A stretch of 52,913 nucleotides of DNA from assembly GCA_005888325.1 (NCBI GenBank), contig VAWU01000022.1, positions 5,998 through 58,910 of the forward strand. The letters are read 5' to 3'. Below, one piece after another: positions 1 through 11,348 of the stretch. The position numbers and the translations under genes were made by a program. The stretch is from Actinomycetota bacterium. GTDB taxonomy: Bacteria > Actinomycetota > Acidimicrobiia > Acidimicrobiales > AC-14. Position 1 is the first letter of the stretch. Each line of letters starts with the position of its first letter. Below the pieces are notes generated by a model. The model made no database searches, was not told the DNA's origin, and saw nothing but the letters and a program-made list of their open reading frames with translations.

Positions 1-119
1 CCGAAGACGGCCACGTAGGCCGCGATCATCCCGACCAGGACGCGGGCGGGCGCCGACATCGCCCGCAGACGCGGGCCGACCGGCTCGATCACGGTCACCA
101 CGGGGTCATCGTTGCTCAC
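1..119 (-). CDS. N-terminal fragment of a predicted membrane protein
   Basis: A frame opens with GTG at 119 and runs off the left edge, giving 39 visible codons. About 22 mostly polar and acidic residues are followed by a hydrophobic run (RVLVGMIAAYVAVF) that looks like the start of a membrane segment. The gene diverges from secA with only 44 bp between start codons. There is no clear Shine-Dalgarno. Too little is visible to recognise a family. Confidence 0.5.
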   Translation of the reverse strand, partial: MSNDDPVVTVIEPVGPRLRAMSAPARVLVGMIAAYVAVF

Positions 120-150
120 GGGAGGCACCGGAAACGTGACACCCCGCCGG

Positions 151-156
151 TAGACT
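151..156 (+). promoter_or_regulatory. Predicted -10 element of secA (leaderless)
   Basis: TAGACT lies exactly 7 nt before the secA ATG at 164, so transcription would begin at or next to the start codon. No Shine-Dalgarno is present in this short gap. No convincing -35 is visible. The same TAnnnT spacing recurs before many starts in the window. Confidence 0.5.
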
Positions 157-163
157 GCCCCGC

Positions 164-2881
<2,718 letters not shown>

Positions 2882-2917
2882 GCGAGGACGCTGTCCCGGT
2901 GACCGCCTGAGAGGGCG

Positions 2918-4021
2918 ATGCGCGACTTCACCGACGACCTGAGCGCGCTGCGCAAGCGGTTGACCGAGGCCGGCGCGTACCTCGACATCGACGGCCGGCG
3001 CGCGCGCCTGCGCGAGCTCGACGTGGAGGTGGGGCGACCCGGACTGTGGGACGACCAGGAGGTCGCGCGGCGCGTGACGACCGAGCACAGCCGCGTGAAG
3101 GAGGACGTCGACCTGCTCGACGGCCTCGAGCGGCGCGTGTCCGATGCCGAGACGCTCTTCGAGCTCGCGCACGAGGAGTCCGACGAGTCGTTCGCGCCGG
3201 AGCTCGAGGAGGCCGTCGCGTCACTCGCGACCGAGCTCGACGGCCTCGAGCTGCGCTCACTCTTCCGCGACGAGCACGACGAGCGCGACGCGGTGTGTGA
3301 GATCCATTCGGGTGCCGGTGGCACCGACGCGCAGGACTGGGCCGAGATGATGTTGCGCATGTACCTGCGCTGGGCCGAGCGGCGCGGCTTCTCGTTCGAG
3401 GTCGACGAAGTGTCGCCCGGTCAGGAGGCCGGCATCACGTCGGCCACCTTCATCGTGCGCGGCCGCTACGCGTACGGATTGCTGTCGGCGGAGAAGGGCG
3501 TGCACCGGCTGGTGCGCATCTCACCGTTCGATGCCAACGCGCGCCGCCAGACCAGCTTCGCCAGCTTCGAGGCGGTGCCGTTCATCGAAGAGGAGAGCGG
3601 CGAGGTCGAGATCGACGAGAAGGACCTGCGCATCGACACTTACCGATCGTCGGGCGCGGGGGGCCAGCACGTCAACGTCACCGACTCGGCCGTGCGGATC
3701 ACCCATCTGCCCACCGGCATCGTCGTGTCGTGCCAGAACGAGCGCAGCCAGCACCAGAACAAGGCGAGGGCCATGCAGATCCTCGCGGCCAAGCTGGCCG
3801 AGCAGGCGCGCGAGGAGCGGCGACGCGAGCTCGAGGCCCTCGCGGGCGAACAGCGCGACGTCGCCTGGGGCAGCCAGATCCGCTCCTACGTGCTGGCCCC
3901 GTACCAGATGGTGAAGGACCTCCGTACCGAGCACGAGGTGGGCAACGTGCAGGCGGTGCTCGACGGCGATCTCGACGAGTTCATGGAGGCGTGGTTGCGT
4001 TGGCGCCGCCAGGCTTCCTGA
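2918..4021 (+). CDS. prfB: Peptide chain release factor 2
   Basis: RF2 releases completed proteins at UGA and UAA codons. The 367-aa product shows the RF2 tripeptide anticodon SPF (202-204) and the peptidyl-transferase GAGGQ motif (246-250). The N-terminal coiled domain begins with a run of DDLSALRKRL type. The reading frame is continuous from ATG 2918, so the programmed +1 frameshift found in many bacterial prfB genes is absent here. The start lies 36 bp after secA stops, and a GAGAGGGCG stretch just upstream can serve as ribosome-binding site, so the two genes are probably co-transcribed. Confidence 0.97.
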   Translation: MRDFTDDLSALRKRLTEAGAYLDIDGRRARLRELDVEVGRPGLWDDQEVARRVTTEHSRVKEDVDLLDGLERRVSDAETLFELAHEESDESFAPELEEAVASLATELDGLELRSLFRDEHDERDAVCEIHSGAGGTDAQDWAEMMLRMYLRWAERRGFSFEVDEVSPGQEAGITSATFIVRGRYAYGLLSAEKGVHRLVRISPFDANARRQTSFASFEAVPFIEEESGEVEIDEKDLRIDTYRSSGAGGQHVNVTDSAVRITHLPTGIVVSCQNERSQHQNKARAMQILAAKLAEQAREERRRELEALAGEQRDVAWGSQIRSYVLAPYQMVKDLRTEHEVGNVQAVLDGDLDEFMEAWLRWRRQAS

Positions 4022-4094
4022 CCGCGTCCTCCTGACCCTCGACACGAAGCGTGCCTCACCCGGCGCGAGGTGCGTTGGCGTAGGCGGTGGGTGC

Positions 4095-4100
4095 TAACCT
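4095..4100 (+). promoter_or_regulatory. Predicted extended -10 of the ftsEX unit
   Basis: The sequence TGCTAACCT matches an extended -10 (TGn-TAACCT) in the 131-bp gap between prfB and ftsE. It would give a leader of about 45 nt before ATG 4153. The leader lacks a clear Shine-Dalgarno (it is a run of C-rich sequence). This is a pattern match only. Confidence 0.35.
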
Positions 4101-4152
4101 CGGCCCGGCGTCTTCGGCGGGGCGCCCCCAACCCGCCCCCGCACCCCTCTCC

Positions 4153-4839
4153 ATGATTCGTCTCGAGAACGTCACAAAGGCTTACAAGGGCAATGTCGTC
4201 GCGCTCCGCGACGTGTCGGCCGACATCCAGAAGGGCGAGTTCGTCTTCCTGGTCGGCGCGTCGGGCTCGGGCAAGTCCACGTTCATTCGCCTCCTCCTGA
4301 AGGAGGAGCGGCCCGACGCGGGGCGCATCTGGGTCGCGGGCAAGGAGATCGCGAACCTGAGCAACTGGAAGGTCCCGTATCTCCGGCGCAACATCGGTTG
4401 CGTCTTCCAGGACTTCAAGCTGCTGCCGAACAAGACGGTTTACGAGAACGTCGCGTTCGCGCTCGAGGTGATCGGGCGCCCGAAGCACGTCGTGGAATCG
4501 CAGGTGCCGCAGATCCTTGACCTGGTCGGGCTGGCGAAGAAGCACGACAACCTGCCCAACGAGCTCTCCGGTGGTGAGCAGCAGCGCGTGTCGATCGCGC
4601 GCGCGTTCGTCAACCGCCCGCTGATCCTCTTGGCCGACGAGCCCACGGGCAACCTCGATCCGAGCACGTCAGAGGGCATCATGCGCCTGCTCGACCGCAT
4701 CAACCGCACCGGCACCACCGTGGTGATGGCCACCCACGACCGCAGCGTCGTCGACGCCATGCGCCGTCGCGTGATCGAGCTCGACCGGGGCACGCTCGTC
4801 CGCGATCAGGTGCGCGGTGTCTACGGCGCGTACACCTAG
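4153..4839 (+). CDS. ftsE: Cell division ABC transporter ATPase FtsE
   Basis: FtsE is the cytoplasmic ATPase of the FtsEX complex, which uses ATP hydrolysis at the septum to activate peptidoglycan hydrolases. Visible signatures are Walker [10 protein letters not shown] (35-43), Q-loop in [13 protein letters not shown] signature LSGGEQQ (138-144) and Walker [11 protein letters not shown] (157-166) followed by the D-loop NLD. Length (228 aa) is typical. A longer frame opens upstream at GTG 4087, but the conserved family N-terminus [11 protein letters not shown] begins at ATG 4153, so that start was chosen. ftsX follows after 15 bp. Confidence 0.96.
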   Translation: MIRLENVTKAYKGNVVALRDVSADIQKGEFVFLVGASGSGKSTFIRLLLKEERPDAGRIWVAGKEIANLSNWKVPYLRRNIGCVFQDFKLLPNKTVYENVAFALEVIGRPKHVVESQVPQILDLVGLAKKHDNLPNELSGGEQQRVSIARAFVNRPLILLADEPTGNLDPSTSEGIMRLLDRINRTGTTVVMATHDRSVVDAMRRRVIELDRGTLVRDQVRGVYGAYT

Positions 4840-4854
4840 GAGCTGCTTGGGCTG

Positions 4855-5736
4855 ATGGCGATCAAGGTCGACTACGTCGCACGCGAGACGTTCCACAACC
4901 TCAAGCGCAACTTCCTCATGACATCGGCAGCCGTGCTCACGGTGGCCGTGTCGCTCGCGCTCGTCGGTGGGGCGCTCCTGCTCAAGCGCGGCGTCGACAA
5001 GGCCACGCTGCAGTGGCGCGGCGGCGTCGAGCTCTCGATCTTCATGAAGCCGGACGCGTCCGCCACCGAGAGCGGGGCGGTGGAGCGCGAGCTGAGGGCC
5101 ATGCCCGAGGTGAAGCGGATCAAGTACGTGTCGCAGCAGGCCGCGCACCGCGAGTTCCAACAGATGTTCAAGAACTCGCCCGACTTCCAGGAGAGCCTCA
5201 CCGTCGATCAGATGCCTCCGTCGTACCGGGTGGTGCCCCAGCAGGCCGAGCAGGTCGAGCTGATCGGCGAGCGCTTCAAGGCCCGCGCCGGCGTGGAGGA
5301 GGTCGTCTACGCCAAGGATCAGATCAAGGCGCTGCTCAAGTTCACGCGGATCCTGCAGCTGATGCTGTGGGCGGTGGCGCTGGTGCTCCTCCTGGCCGCG
5401 TCGATGCTCATCCTCAACACCATCCGTATGGCGATCTTCGCCCGTCGTCGCGAGGTGGCGGTGATGAAGCTGGTGGGCGCGACCAACTGGTTCATCCGGA
5501 TCCCCTTCATGTTCGAGGGTCTGTTCCAGGGCGTCGCCGGGGCCGCCGCCGCGTTCGGAGTGGTGTGGGTGCTCCGCAACTTCGCCCAGCACGCGGTGCG
5601 CAACGTCGAGCTGTTCCGCCAGTTCGCGGTCTCGACCACCGACGTCGCCGGCACGGGCGTCTTCCTGATCTTCGTCGGCGCCATGGTCGGAGCCGTCGGC
5701 TCCGCCTTCGCCGTCACCCGCTTCCTCGACGTGTAG
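4855..5736 (+). CDS. ftsX: Cell division protein FtsX
   Basis: Membrane partner of FtsE. The 293-aa protein has the expected topology: a cytoplasmic N-terminus, TM1 at about 20-44, a large extracellular loop (about 45-165) that in actinobacteria binds the hydrolase, then TM2-TM4 at about 168-191, 216-240 and 264-288. The cytoplasmic loop ARRREVAVMKLVGAT between TM2 and TM3 is the coupling region to FtsE. An AGGAG sequence overlapping the ftsE stop precedes ATG 4855, so the two are translated from one mRNA. The next gene encodes a LytM hydrolase, the natural target of FtsEX. Confidence 0.95.
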   Translation: MAIKVDYVARETFHNLKRNFLMTSAAVLTVAVSLALVGGALLLKRGVDKATLQWRGGVELSIFMKPDASATESGAVERELRAMPEVKRIKYVSQQAAHREFQQMFKNSPDFQESLTVDQMPPSYRVVPQQAEQVELIGERFKARAGVEEVVYAKDQIKALLKFTRILQLMLWAVALVLLLAASMLILNTIRMAIFARRREVAVMKLVGATNWFIRIPFMFEGLFQGVAGAAAAFGVVWVLRNFAQHAVRNVELFRQFAVSTTDVAGTGVFLIFVGAMVGAVGSAFAVTRFLDV

Positions 5737-5824
5737 CGGCCCCGCCGCGCCGCCGTCCTCGAGCTCGGGCAGCCGGGCGCGGCCCGCGTCCGGTTTCGTT
5801 GCTGGTGTGGCTAAAGTGGACAAT

Positions 5825-7036
5825 GTGAAACACGGGGTGCGCACCGCCGCGCGGTTCGTGGTGATCGTGGGCGTGTTCGTCCTGGGTCTGCGGCCGGCGC
5901 CGGTCGGGGCTGCGCCCGCCACCCCGCGGCACGACCCGAAGCTCGACACGCTGCGCGCGCAGGTGGCGGAGGCGTCCGCCGAGGAGTCGTCGCTCCTGGG
6001 CCGCATCGATGCGTCCGCGGCCCGGCGCCGATCGCTCGACGGTCGGGTGGCCACGATCGACCGGCAGATCGCGGCGGTCCAGACCGACCTCGACGCCGCG
6101 CAGCAACGCCTCGACGCGCAGCAGGCGCAGGTCGCCAAGATCGAGAACCGGTTGGCCGAGGCGCGGCATCAGCTCGGCGTGGCCAGGGATGACCTCCGCC
6201 GCCGGGCGCTGGCCGCGTACATGGGCCGATCCGACATCGGGCGTTACGCGGAGCTCGTCCTGCACGTGCGCGACATGCGGCAGCTCGCGGCGTCGAGCAG
6301 CTACCTCAGCGCGGTGCTCCAGGCCCAGGCCGATTCCCTGCACCGGGCGCAGAAGCTGGGCAAGGAGGTCGAGCGGCTCCGCGACGACGCCGAGGCGGCG
6401 CGCCTCGCGTCCCAGACCGGCCGCGACGCCGTCGCAGGCCGGAAGGCCGCGCTCGAGCAGAACCGTCAGGAGGCCGACGGCCTGCGGGGACAGGTCCGGG
6501 CCGAGCTGGCGGACCAGGGCCGGGCGCTCGACGAGATCCAGGCGCGCCGCGGCGAGTTCGAGGCGCAGCTGGCGGCGTTGCAGGTCACGTCCGACCACCT
6601 GGCCGAGCTCCTGCGTGCCCGGCAGGCGGGCGAGACGGCGACCCCCGCCCGGCGCGGCCTGTTCGCCCGGCCCGTGGACGGGCCGATCACGTCGGGCTTC
6701 GGGCCGCGGGTGCACCCCATCTTCGGCGACGTGCGGATGCACACGGGCGTCGACTTCGGCGTCGCCGCGGGCACCCCGATCCGGGCCGCCGGCGACGGGG
6801 TCGTCGTGCTCGCCGGTCCCTACGGCGGCTACGGCAACGCAACCGTCATCGACCACGGCAACGCGTTGGCCACGCTCTACGGGCACCAGAGCGCGTTGCT
6901 CGTCGCGCCCGGCGACCGGGTGACGCGAGGCCAGGTCATCGGTCGGTCGGGGTGCACCGGCTACTGCACCGGGCCCCACCTCCACTTCGAGGTGCGGGTG
7001 TACGGCACGCCGGTCGACCCGCTGCCCTACCTGTAG
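5825..7036 (+). CDS. Secreted coiled-coil LytM/M23 peptidoglycan endopeptidase (EnvC-like)
   Basis: A 403-aa exported protein with a basic N-terminus, a hydrophobic signal segment ending near PVGAAPA, about 230 residues of Ala/Gln/Arg/Glu-rich coiled coil, and a C-terminal LytM (peptidase M23) domain. The zinc ligands are intact: HTGVD gives His306 and Asp310, and HLHFE gives His385 and His387. The domain order matches EnvC-type activators and hydrolases. GTG 5825 was preferred over GTG 5807 because TAAAGT sits 7 nt before it, as in other starts here; the extra six residues would not change the signal peptide. Its place 88 bp after ftsX suggests control by FtsEX. Unlike E. coli EnvC, which is degenerate, this LytM site should be catalytically competent. 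Confidence 0.85.
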   Translation: MKHGVRTAARFVVIVGVFVLGLRPAPVGAAPATPRHDPKLDTLRAQVAEASAEESSLLGRIDASAARRRSLDGRVATIDRQIAAVQTDLDAAQQRLDAQQAQVAKIENRLAEARHQLGVARDDLRRRALAAYMGRSDIGRYAELVLHVRDMRQLAASSSYLSAVLQAQADSLHRAQKLGKEVERLRDDAEAARLASQTGRDAVAGRKAALEQNRQEADGLRGQVRAELADQGRALDEIQARRGEFEAQLAALQVTSDHLAELLRARQAGETATPARRGLFARPVDGPITSGFGPRVHPIFGDVRMHTGVDFGVAAGTPIRAAGDGVVVLAGPYGGYGNATVIDHGNALATLYGHQSALLVAPGDRVTRGQVIGRSGCTGYCTGPHLHFEVRVYGTPVDPLPYL

Positions 7037-7067
7037 ATCCCGCTCGACACGGCAGCTCTTCAACCGG

Positions 7068-7685
7068 TCAGGTCAGGCCGACGACCTCGGCCCGCCAGCG
7101 GCCGGGTGCGGCCTCGACGAAGGGGTAGGGGACCACCGCGCCCGTCTGTCGGTCCCAGAAGCGGTGGGGATGGTCGGACGGTGTGCGGCACAGCACGTGC
7201 ACGCTCACCGCGGTGCCCGGTCCGGGGTTGCGCACGCGGTGCCAGCAGCCCTCGCCGTCGGCCTCGGCGGGCAACAGGTAGGTGACCGCGCCCTGGTGCC
7301 AGACGTGGCGGCTCGCCTCCTCGAGGTCGGCGCGGTCCTCCGTGTCGCCGCCGCCGGCGGCCGGCAGGTAGCGCGTCTCCTCGTCGCCCCCCTGCAGGTA
7401 GCCGATCACGCCCCAGCAGCCGTGGTGGTGCACCCCGCTGGACGTCGCTTCCGGGAACACGACCGCCATCACGTGGAAGCGGCCGAGGGCGTCGGTGTGG
7501 AGCACGTTGCCGACCGCCTTACCGTCGAGCGGCTCGCGTGCCGAGTCGGGGATCGGTGCCGGGTCGACGAGGAGCGCTTCCATCGCGGGTCGGATGGCGT
7601 CGCAACGGGCCCGGTCGTCGGCGAGACGAGGATCGCCGAGCGCCGCCTCGGTGGCGGCGACCAGTCGTGCCAGCGCCTCGCTCAC
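7068..7685 (-). CDS. Cupin-fold thiol dioxygenase-like protein (cysteine dioxygenase family)
   Basis: The 205-aa protein shows the cysteine dioxygenase-type beta-barrel: GVHHHGCWGVIGYL supplies the HxH pair of the iron site plus the following strand, and SVHVLC near residue 155 supplies the third His. These enzymes oxidise a small thiol, classically cysteine to cysteine sulfinate, using ferrous iron and O2. The substrate cannot be read from sequence; 3-mercaptopropionate and other thiols are known for relatives. GTG 7685 is preceded by TACCGT at 6 nt. It diverges from a D-cysteine desulfhydrase homologue with 24 bp between starts, which supports a role in thiol breakdown. Confidence 0.72.
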   Translation of the reverse strand: MSEALARLVAATEAALGDPRLADDRARCDAIRPAMEALLVDPAPIPDSAREPLDGKAVGNVLHTDALGRFHVMAVVFPEATSSGVHHHGCWGVIGYLQGGDEETRYLPAAGGGDTEDRADLEEASRHVWHQGAVTYLLPAEADGEGCWHRVRNPGPGTAVSVHVLCRTPSDHPHRFWDRQTGAVVPYPFVEAAPGRWRAEVVGLT

Positions 7686-7691
7686 GGTACG

Positions 7692-7701
7692 ACGGTAGCG
7701 T
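7692..7701. promoter_or_regulatory. Overlapping divergent -10 elements
   Basis: The sequence ACGGTAGCGT contains two -10 boxes that share the central TA. On the plus strand TAGCGT (7696-7701) is 8 nt before ATG 7710. On the minus strand TACCGT (7692-7697) is 6 nt before GTG 7685. Only one RNA polymerase could open this site at a time. Confidence 0.5.
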
Positions 7702-7709
7702 CACCGACG

Positions 7710-8702
7710 ATGGCGAACCCCCTCGAACGGCGCGTCCGGCTCGCCCACCTGCCCACGCCGCTCGAGCCGATGGAGCGGCTCGGCGCCCGGCTCGGGATGA
7801 CGGCCGGCGCGCTGTGGGTGAAGCGCGACGACGCCACCGGGCTGGCCGGGGGCGGCAACAAGGCCCGCAAGCTCGAGTACCTCTGCGCCGACGCGATCGC
7901 GCACGGTTGCGACACGCTCGTCACCGGTGGTGGACGGCAGAGCAACCACGTGCGCATGACCGCCGCTGCCGCCAACCGCCTCGGCCTCGCGTGCACGATC
8001 GTGCTCGGTGCCGACGAGCCGGCGACGCCCACCGGCAACGTGGTGCTCGACCATCTGCTCGCTCCCGAGATCGTCTGGGGCGGCCCCCTCGACTACTACG
8101 CGATGGAAGACGCGATCCGCGTCACCTGTGCGCGGCTGGCCGACGAAGGGCGGCGACCGTACGAGATGCCGATCGGCGGCGCGTCCGCCGTGGGCGCGCT
8201 GGGCTACGTGCACGGTGCGCTCGAGCTGCTCGACCAGTTCGAGGGTCACCCCGACTGGGTGGTGGTGGCCGACGGCTCCGGCGGCACCCATGCGGGGCTG
8301 CTCGCCGGGCTCCCTGCCGGTGTGCGGGTGCTCGGCGTCGACGTCGGCACCCGCCCCGACCTCGACGAGCAGGTGCCGGCCAAGGCGGTCGAGGCCGCGG
8401 CGCGCGCCGGGCTCCCCGCGCCGACCGCCTCCGTGCTCATCGACCACGAGCGCTTCGGCGCGGGCTACGCGGTGCCGACCGACGACTGCCGTCGCGCCCT
8501 CGACCTCGCCGCTCGCTTCGAGGGGTTGATCCTCGACCCCGTCTACACGGGCAAGGCGCTCGCGGGCCTGGTGCACGCCCGACGCGAGGGTCTCATCGCC
8601 CACGACGCACGCGTCGTGTTCCTCCACACGGGTGGCCTGCCCGCGCTGTTCGCCGCGTCCTACGCGGACTGGGTCAAGCGCGGTTCGCCGACCCTGGCTT
8701 GA
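7710..8702 (+). CDS. dcyD: PLP-dependent D-cysteine desulfhydrase / ACC deaminase family enzyme
   Basis: A 330-aa fold-type II PLP enzyme. The N-terminus LAHLPTPLEPM, the PLP-lysine motif GGGNKARKLEYL (Lys51), the GGRQSNH loop and DGSGGTHAGLLAGL phosphate-binding region define the D-cysteine desulfhydrase/1-aminocyclopropane-1-carboxylate deaminase family. D-cysteine desulfhydrase yields pyruvate, sulfide and ammonia; ACC deaminase is the alternative and cannot be excluded by eye. A long frame extends upstream through the opposite-strand dioxygenase gene, but the family N-terminus starts at ATG 7710, which has TAGCGT 8 nt before it. The divergent thiol dioxygenase favours a sulfur substrate. 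Confidence 0.8.
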   Translation: MANPLERRVRLAHLPTPLEPMERLGARLGMTAGALWVKRDDATGLAGGGNKARKLEYLCADAIAHGCDTLVTGGGRQSNHVRMTAAAANRLGLACTIVLGADEPATPTGNVVLDHLLAPEIVWGGPLDYYAMEDAIRVTCARLADEGRRPYEMPIGGASAVGALGYVHGALELLDQFEGHPDWVVVADGSGGTHAGLLAGLPAGVRVLGVDVGTRPDLDEQVPAKAVEAAARAGLPAPTASVLIDHERFGAGYAVPTDDCRRALDLAARFEGLILDPVYTGKALAGLVHARREGLIAHDARVVFLHTGGLPALFAASYADWVKRGSPTLA

Positions 8703-8706
8703 CCGC

Positions 8707-10044
8707 TCATGCGACGAGCAGATCGTGGGCCACGGCCTGCCACAGCTCGGTGGACAGGCGCAGCGACTCCTGGTCGACGCGCTCGTTGTCGCCGTGGAAC
8801 ATCGTGCTGAACGCGTCGAAGTCGATTTGGTTGCTGAACAGGCCGTAGCCGTATGCGGTGGCGCCGGCTCGGCGGAAGAAGCGGGCGTCGGTCGCTCCCA
8901 CCGTGAGGAACGGGACCGCCTTCGCACCCGGCGACAGCTTCTCGGTGGCGCGCACGAGCGTGTCCCAGAGCGGTGTGTCGATCGGTGACGACGTCGACGG
9001 GTCGTCGACCGGGGAGATGATCTCGACCGACGGGGCGAGGTCGCCCAACACATCGGCGAGCATCGCCTCGATGTCGGCTCCCGTCTGGCCCGGCAGTGTG
9101 CGGATGTCGACCTGCAGGTCGACGCGATCGGGGATCACGTTCGTCTTGGTGCCGCCGTGCACCACGGTCGGAGCGAGGGTGGTGTGTGTGCACGCATGCG
9201 CCTGCTGGGCCAACCCGACCGACGGCAGGGCCTCGCACAGCTCCCAGAAGCCCTCCGCCCGCAGGAGCGGCTCCTCCAGCTCGGGCCCGAACTCCATGCC
9301 CGTCACGAAGCGGCGCCAGATCTCGTGGATGTCGGTCTCCGGCCGGTACTCGGCGATGCGGCGCACGACCTCGGCCGCCTTTACGAGCGCGTTGTCGGTG
9401 CGGAACGGCGTCGACGCGTGCCCGGGTGTGCCCTTGACGCGCAGCGTGCCCCACCAGGTGCCCTTCTCGCCCACGATGATCGGGAGCTTGTTGCCGGTGG
9501 GCGTGGGGATCGGGAAGCCGCCGGCTTCGGTGATGACGTAGTCGCACTGCACGGCGTCGCGCTCGCGCTCGACGAGATGGCCGGCACCGTAGGTGCCCAG
9601 CGCCTCCTCGTCGGCGACGGCCAGGTACACCAGGTCGCCGGCCGGACGGAAGCCCGCCGCCGCCAGGTGCTTGAACGCCACCGCCATCGACGTAGTGAGG
9701 TTCAGCATGTCGACGGCGCCGCGGCCCCACACCTCGCCGTCGACGAGCTCACCGCCGAAGGGGTCGCGCCGCCAGCCGTCGGGGTTGACGGGCACGACGT
9801 CGGTGTGACCCATGAGCATCAGCGTCGGTGCGGCGGGATCGGTGCCCTCGATGCGCGCCACCAGGCTGGCCCGTCCCGGCATGGGCTCGTAGCGCTCGAC
9901 GTCGAACCCGGTGCTGCCGAGGTACGACTCGAGCGCGTCGACGCTGCGGGCCTCACCCCCCGACTCGGCCGTGCCGTCGTTGACGCAGGCGTTCCGAATG
10001 AGCTGCTGGAGCAGATCGGTGACTTCCGCGGTGGTGTCGCTCAC
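8707..10044 (-). CDS. M20-family zinc metallopeptidase/deacylase
   Basis: A 445-aa M20/M25/M40 hydrolase. The first metal motif is MGHTDVVPV, the bridging Asp is in WGRGAVDML, and VADEEALGTYGAGHL carries the catalytic Glu-Glu. The dimerisation domain sits in the middle (GTLRVKGTPGHAS). Such enzymes remove acyl groups or cleave dipeptides; the substrate is not predictable from sequence. GTG 10044 was chosen because TACGCT lies 6 nt upstream and the helix SDTTAEVTDLLQQLI starts the domain; the longer upstream frame overlaps pncB. It converges with dcyD (4 bp apart) and diverges from pncB. Confidence 0.88.
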   Translation of the reverse strand: MSDTTAEVTDLLQQLIRNACVNDGTAESGGEARSVDALESYLGSTGFDVERYEPMPGRASLVARIEGTDPAAPTLMLMGHTDVVPVNPDGWRRDPFGGELVDGEVWGRGAVDMLNLTTSMAVAFKHLAAAGFRPAGDLVYLAVADEEALGTYGAGHLVERERDAVQCDYVITEAGGFPIPTPTGNKLPIIVGEKGTWWGTLRVKGTPGHASTPFRTDNALVKAAEVVRRIAEYRPETDIHEIWRRFVTGMEFGPELEEPLLRAEGFWELCEALPSVGLAQQAHACTHTTLAPTVVHGGTKTNVIPDRVDLQVDIRTLPGQTGADIEAMLADVLGDLAPSVEIISPVDDPSTSSPIDTPLWDTLVRATEKLSPGAKAVPFLTVGATDARFFRRAGATAYGYGLFSNQIDFDAFSTMFHGDNERVDQESLRLSTELWQAVAHDLLVA

Positions 10045-10050
10045 CCGGGC

Positions 10051-10060
10051 AGCGTAGACC
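10051..10060. promoter_or_regulatory. Overlapping divergent -10 elements
   Basis: AGCGTAGACC carries TACGCT on the minus strand (10051-10056, 6 nt from GTG 10044) and a weaker TAGACC on the plus strand (10055-10060, 8 nt from GTG 10069), sharing the central TA. The two starts are 24 bp apart, the same geometry as at 7692-7701. Confidence 0.4.
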
Positions 10061-10068
10061 GTCGTACC

Positions 10069-11343
10069 GTGAGGCCGTCCCTTCCTGAAAGCAGGTCGTC
10101 GACGAGCACCGCGTTCCTCAACGACCGGTACGAGCTCACGATGCTCCAGGCCGCCCTCCAGTCGGGGGTGGCCGGTGAGCACGCGGTCTTCGAGGTGTTC
10201 GCCCGCCGTCTGCCCGTGGGCCGCCGCTACGGCGTCGTCGCCGGTCTCGACCGGCTAATCGACGCGATCGAGCGCTTCCGCTTCGGCGCGGCCGAGCTCG
10301 AGCACCTGGCCGAGATCGTCGACGAACGGACGCTCGAGCATCTCGCCGGGTGGCACTTCGCGGGCGACGTCGACGCCTATCGCGAAGGCGAGCTGTTCTT
10401 CCCCGAGAGCCCCGTGCTCACGGTCGAGGCTCGCTTCGGTGACGCCGTCGTGCTCGAGACGCTCGTGCTCTCGGTGCTCAACCACGATTCGGCCGTCGCG
10501 TCGGCGGCGGCGCGCATACGCGTGGCCGCCGGCGACCGGCAGCTCATCGAGATGGGCGGACGCCGCACCCACGAGCAGGCCGCCGTCGCCGCGGCCCGGG
10601 CCGCCTACGTCGCCGGGTTCGACGCCACGTCGAACCTCGAGGCAGGTCGCACGTATGGCATACCGACCGTGGGCACCTCTGCCCACGCGTTCACACTCGC
10701 CCACCCGGACGAGCTGACGGCCTTCGCCGCCCAGGTGAAGGCGTTGGGCCGCGGCACGACGCTGCTCGTCGACACGTTCGACGTGGAGCAGGGCATTCGC
10801 AACGCGGTCGACGTCGCCGGCCTCGACCTCGGCGCCATCCGGCTCGATTCGGGAGACCTGGTGGAGGGCGCGCGCCGGGCGCGCGCCCTGCTCGACGAGC
10901 TCGGCGCGACGCGCACGAGGATCGTGGCGTCGGGTGATCTCGACGAGCGCGAGATCGAGCGGCTGGCCGCCGCGCCGGTCGACTCCTACGGCGTGGGCAC
11001 GGCGCTCGTGACCGGTTCGGGCGCGCCGACCGCGGAGCTCATCTACAAGCTCGTGGCGCGCGCCGGTGTGCCGGTGTCGAAGCGCTCGCCCGGCAAGGAG
11101 ACTTCCGGCGGGCGCAAGTGGGCGTACCGGGTGCTGGACGCCGACGGCCGGGCGCGGGACGAGCGCCTGCTGCCTTCACCTGCGCCGATCGGCCGTGCGC
11201 TCCAGGTGCCGGTCCTGCGCGGCGGGGAGGTCGTGCACCGTCCGTCGCTCATGGAGATCCGTCAGCATCACGTCGCAGCTCTCGCCGAGCTGCCGCCCGA
11301 AGCCCTGCTGCTGGAGCCGGGACCACCGGCGCTGCGAGGATAA
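10069..11343 (+). CDS. pncB: Nicotinate phosphoribosyltransferase
   Basis: Converts nicotinate and PRPP into nicotinate mononucleotide, the committed step of NAD salvage. The 424-aa protein opens with LNDRYELTMLQAAL, and shows the family segments FDATSNLEAGRTYGIP, VGTSAHAF (containing the phosphorylatable His), IRLDSGDL and KRSPGKETSGGRK. Length fits the PncB2-type enzymes of actinobacteria. GTG 10069 is the only start that is close to the conserved N-terminus and inside the divergent promoter arrangement; the frame is open far upstream but lies over the M20 gene. pncA follows after 5 bp, so the pair forms a nicotinamide-to-NaMN operon. Confidence 0.93.
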   Translation: MRPSLPESRSSTSTAFLNDRYELTMLQAALQSGVAGEHAVFEVFARRLPVGRRYGVVAGLDRLIDAIERFRFGAAELEHLAEIVDERTLEHLAGWHFAGDVDAYREGELFFPESPVLTVEARFGDAVVLETLVLSVLNHDSAVASAAARIRVAAGDRQLIEMGGRRTHEQAAVAAARAAYVAGFDATSNLEAGRTYGIPTVGTSAHAFTLAHPDELTAFAAQVKALGRGTTLLVDTFDVEQGIRNAVDVAGLDLGAIRLDSGDLVEGARRARALLDELGATRTRIVASGDLDEREIERLAAAPVDSYGVGTALVTGSGAPTAELIYKLVARAGVPVSKRSPGKETSGGRKWAYRVLDADGRARDERLLPSPAPIGRALQVPVLRGGEVVHRPSLMEIRQHHVAALAELPPEALLLEPGPPALRG

Positions 11344-11348
11344 GGAGC

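Noticed and set aside
2918-3000. Programmed +1 frameshift in prfB
   Set aside because: The frame is continuous from the start codon and there is no in-frame TGA after a slippery CTT.
9157-10068. Upstream extension of pncB in the same frame
   Set aside because: It is the antisense of the M20 gene, which has intact catalytic motifs on the minus strand; the pncB family begins at about 10069.
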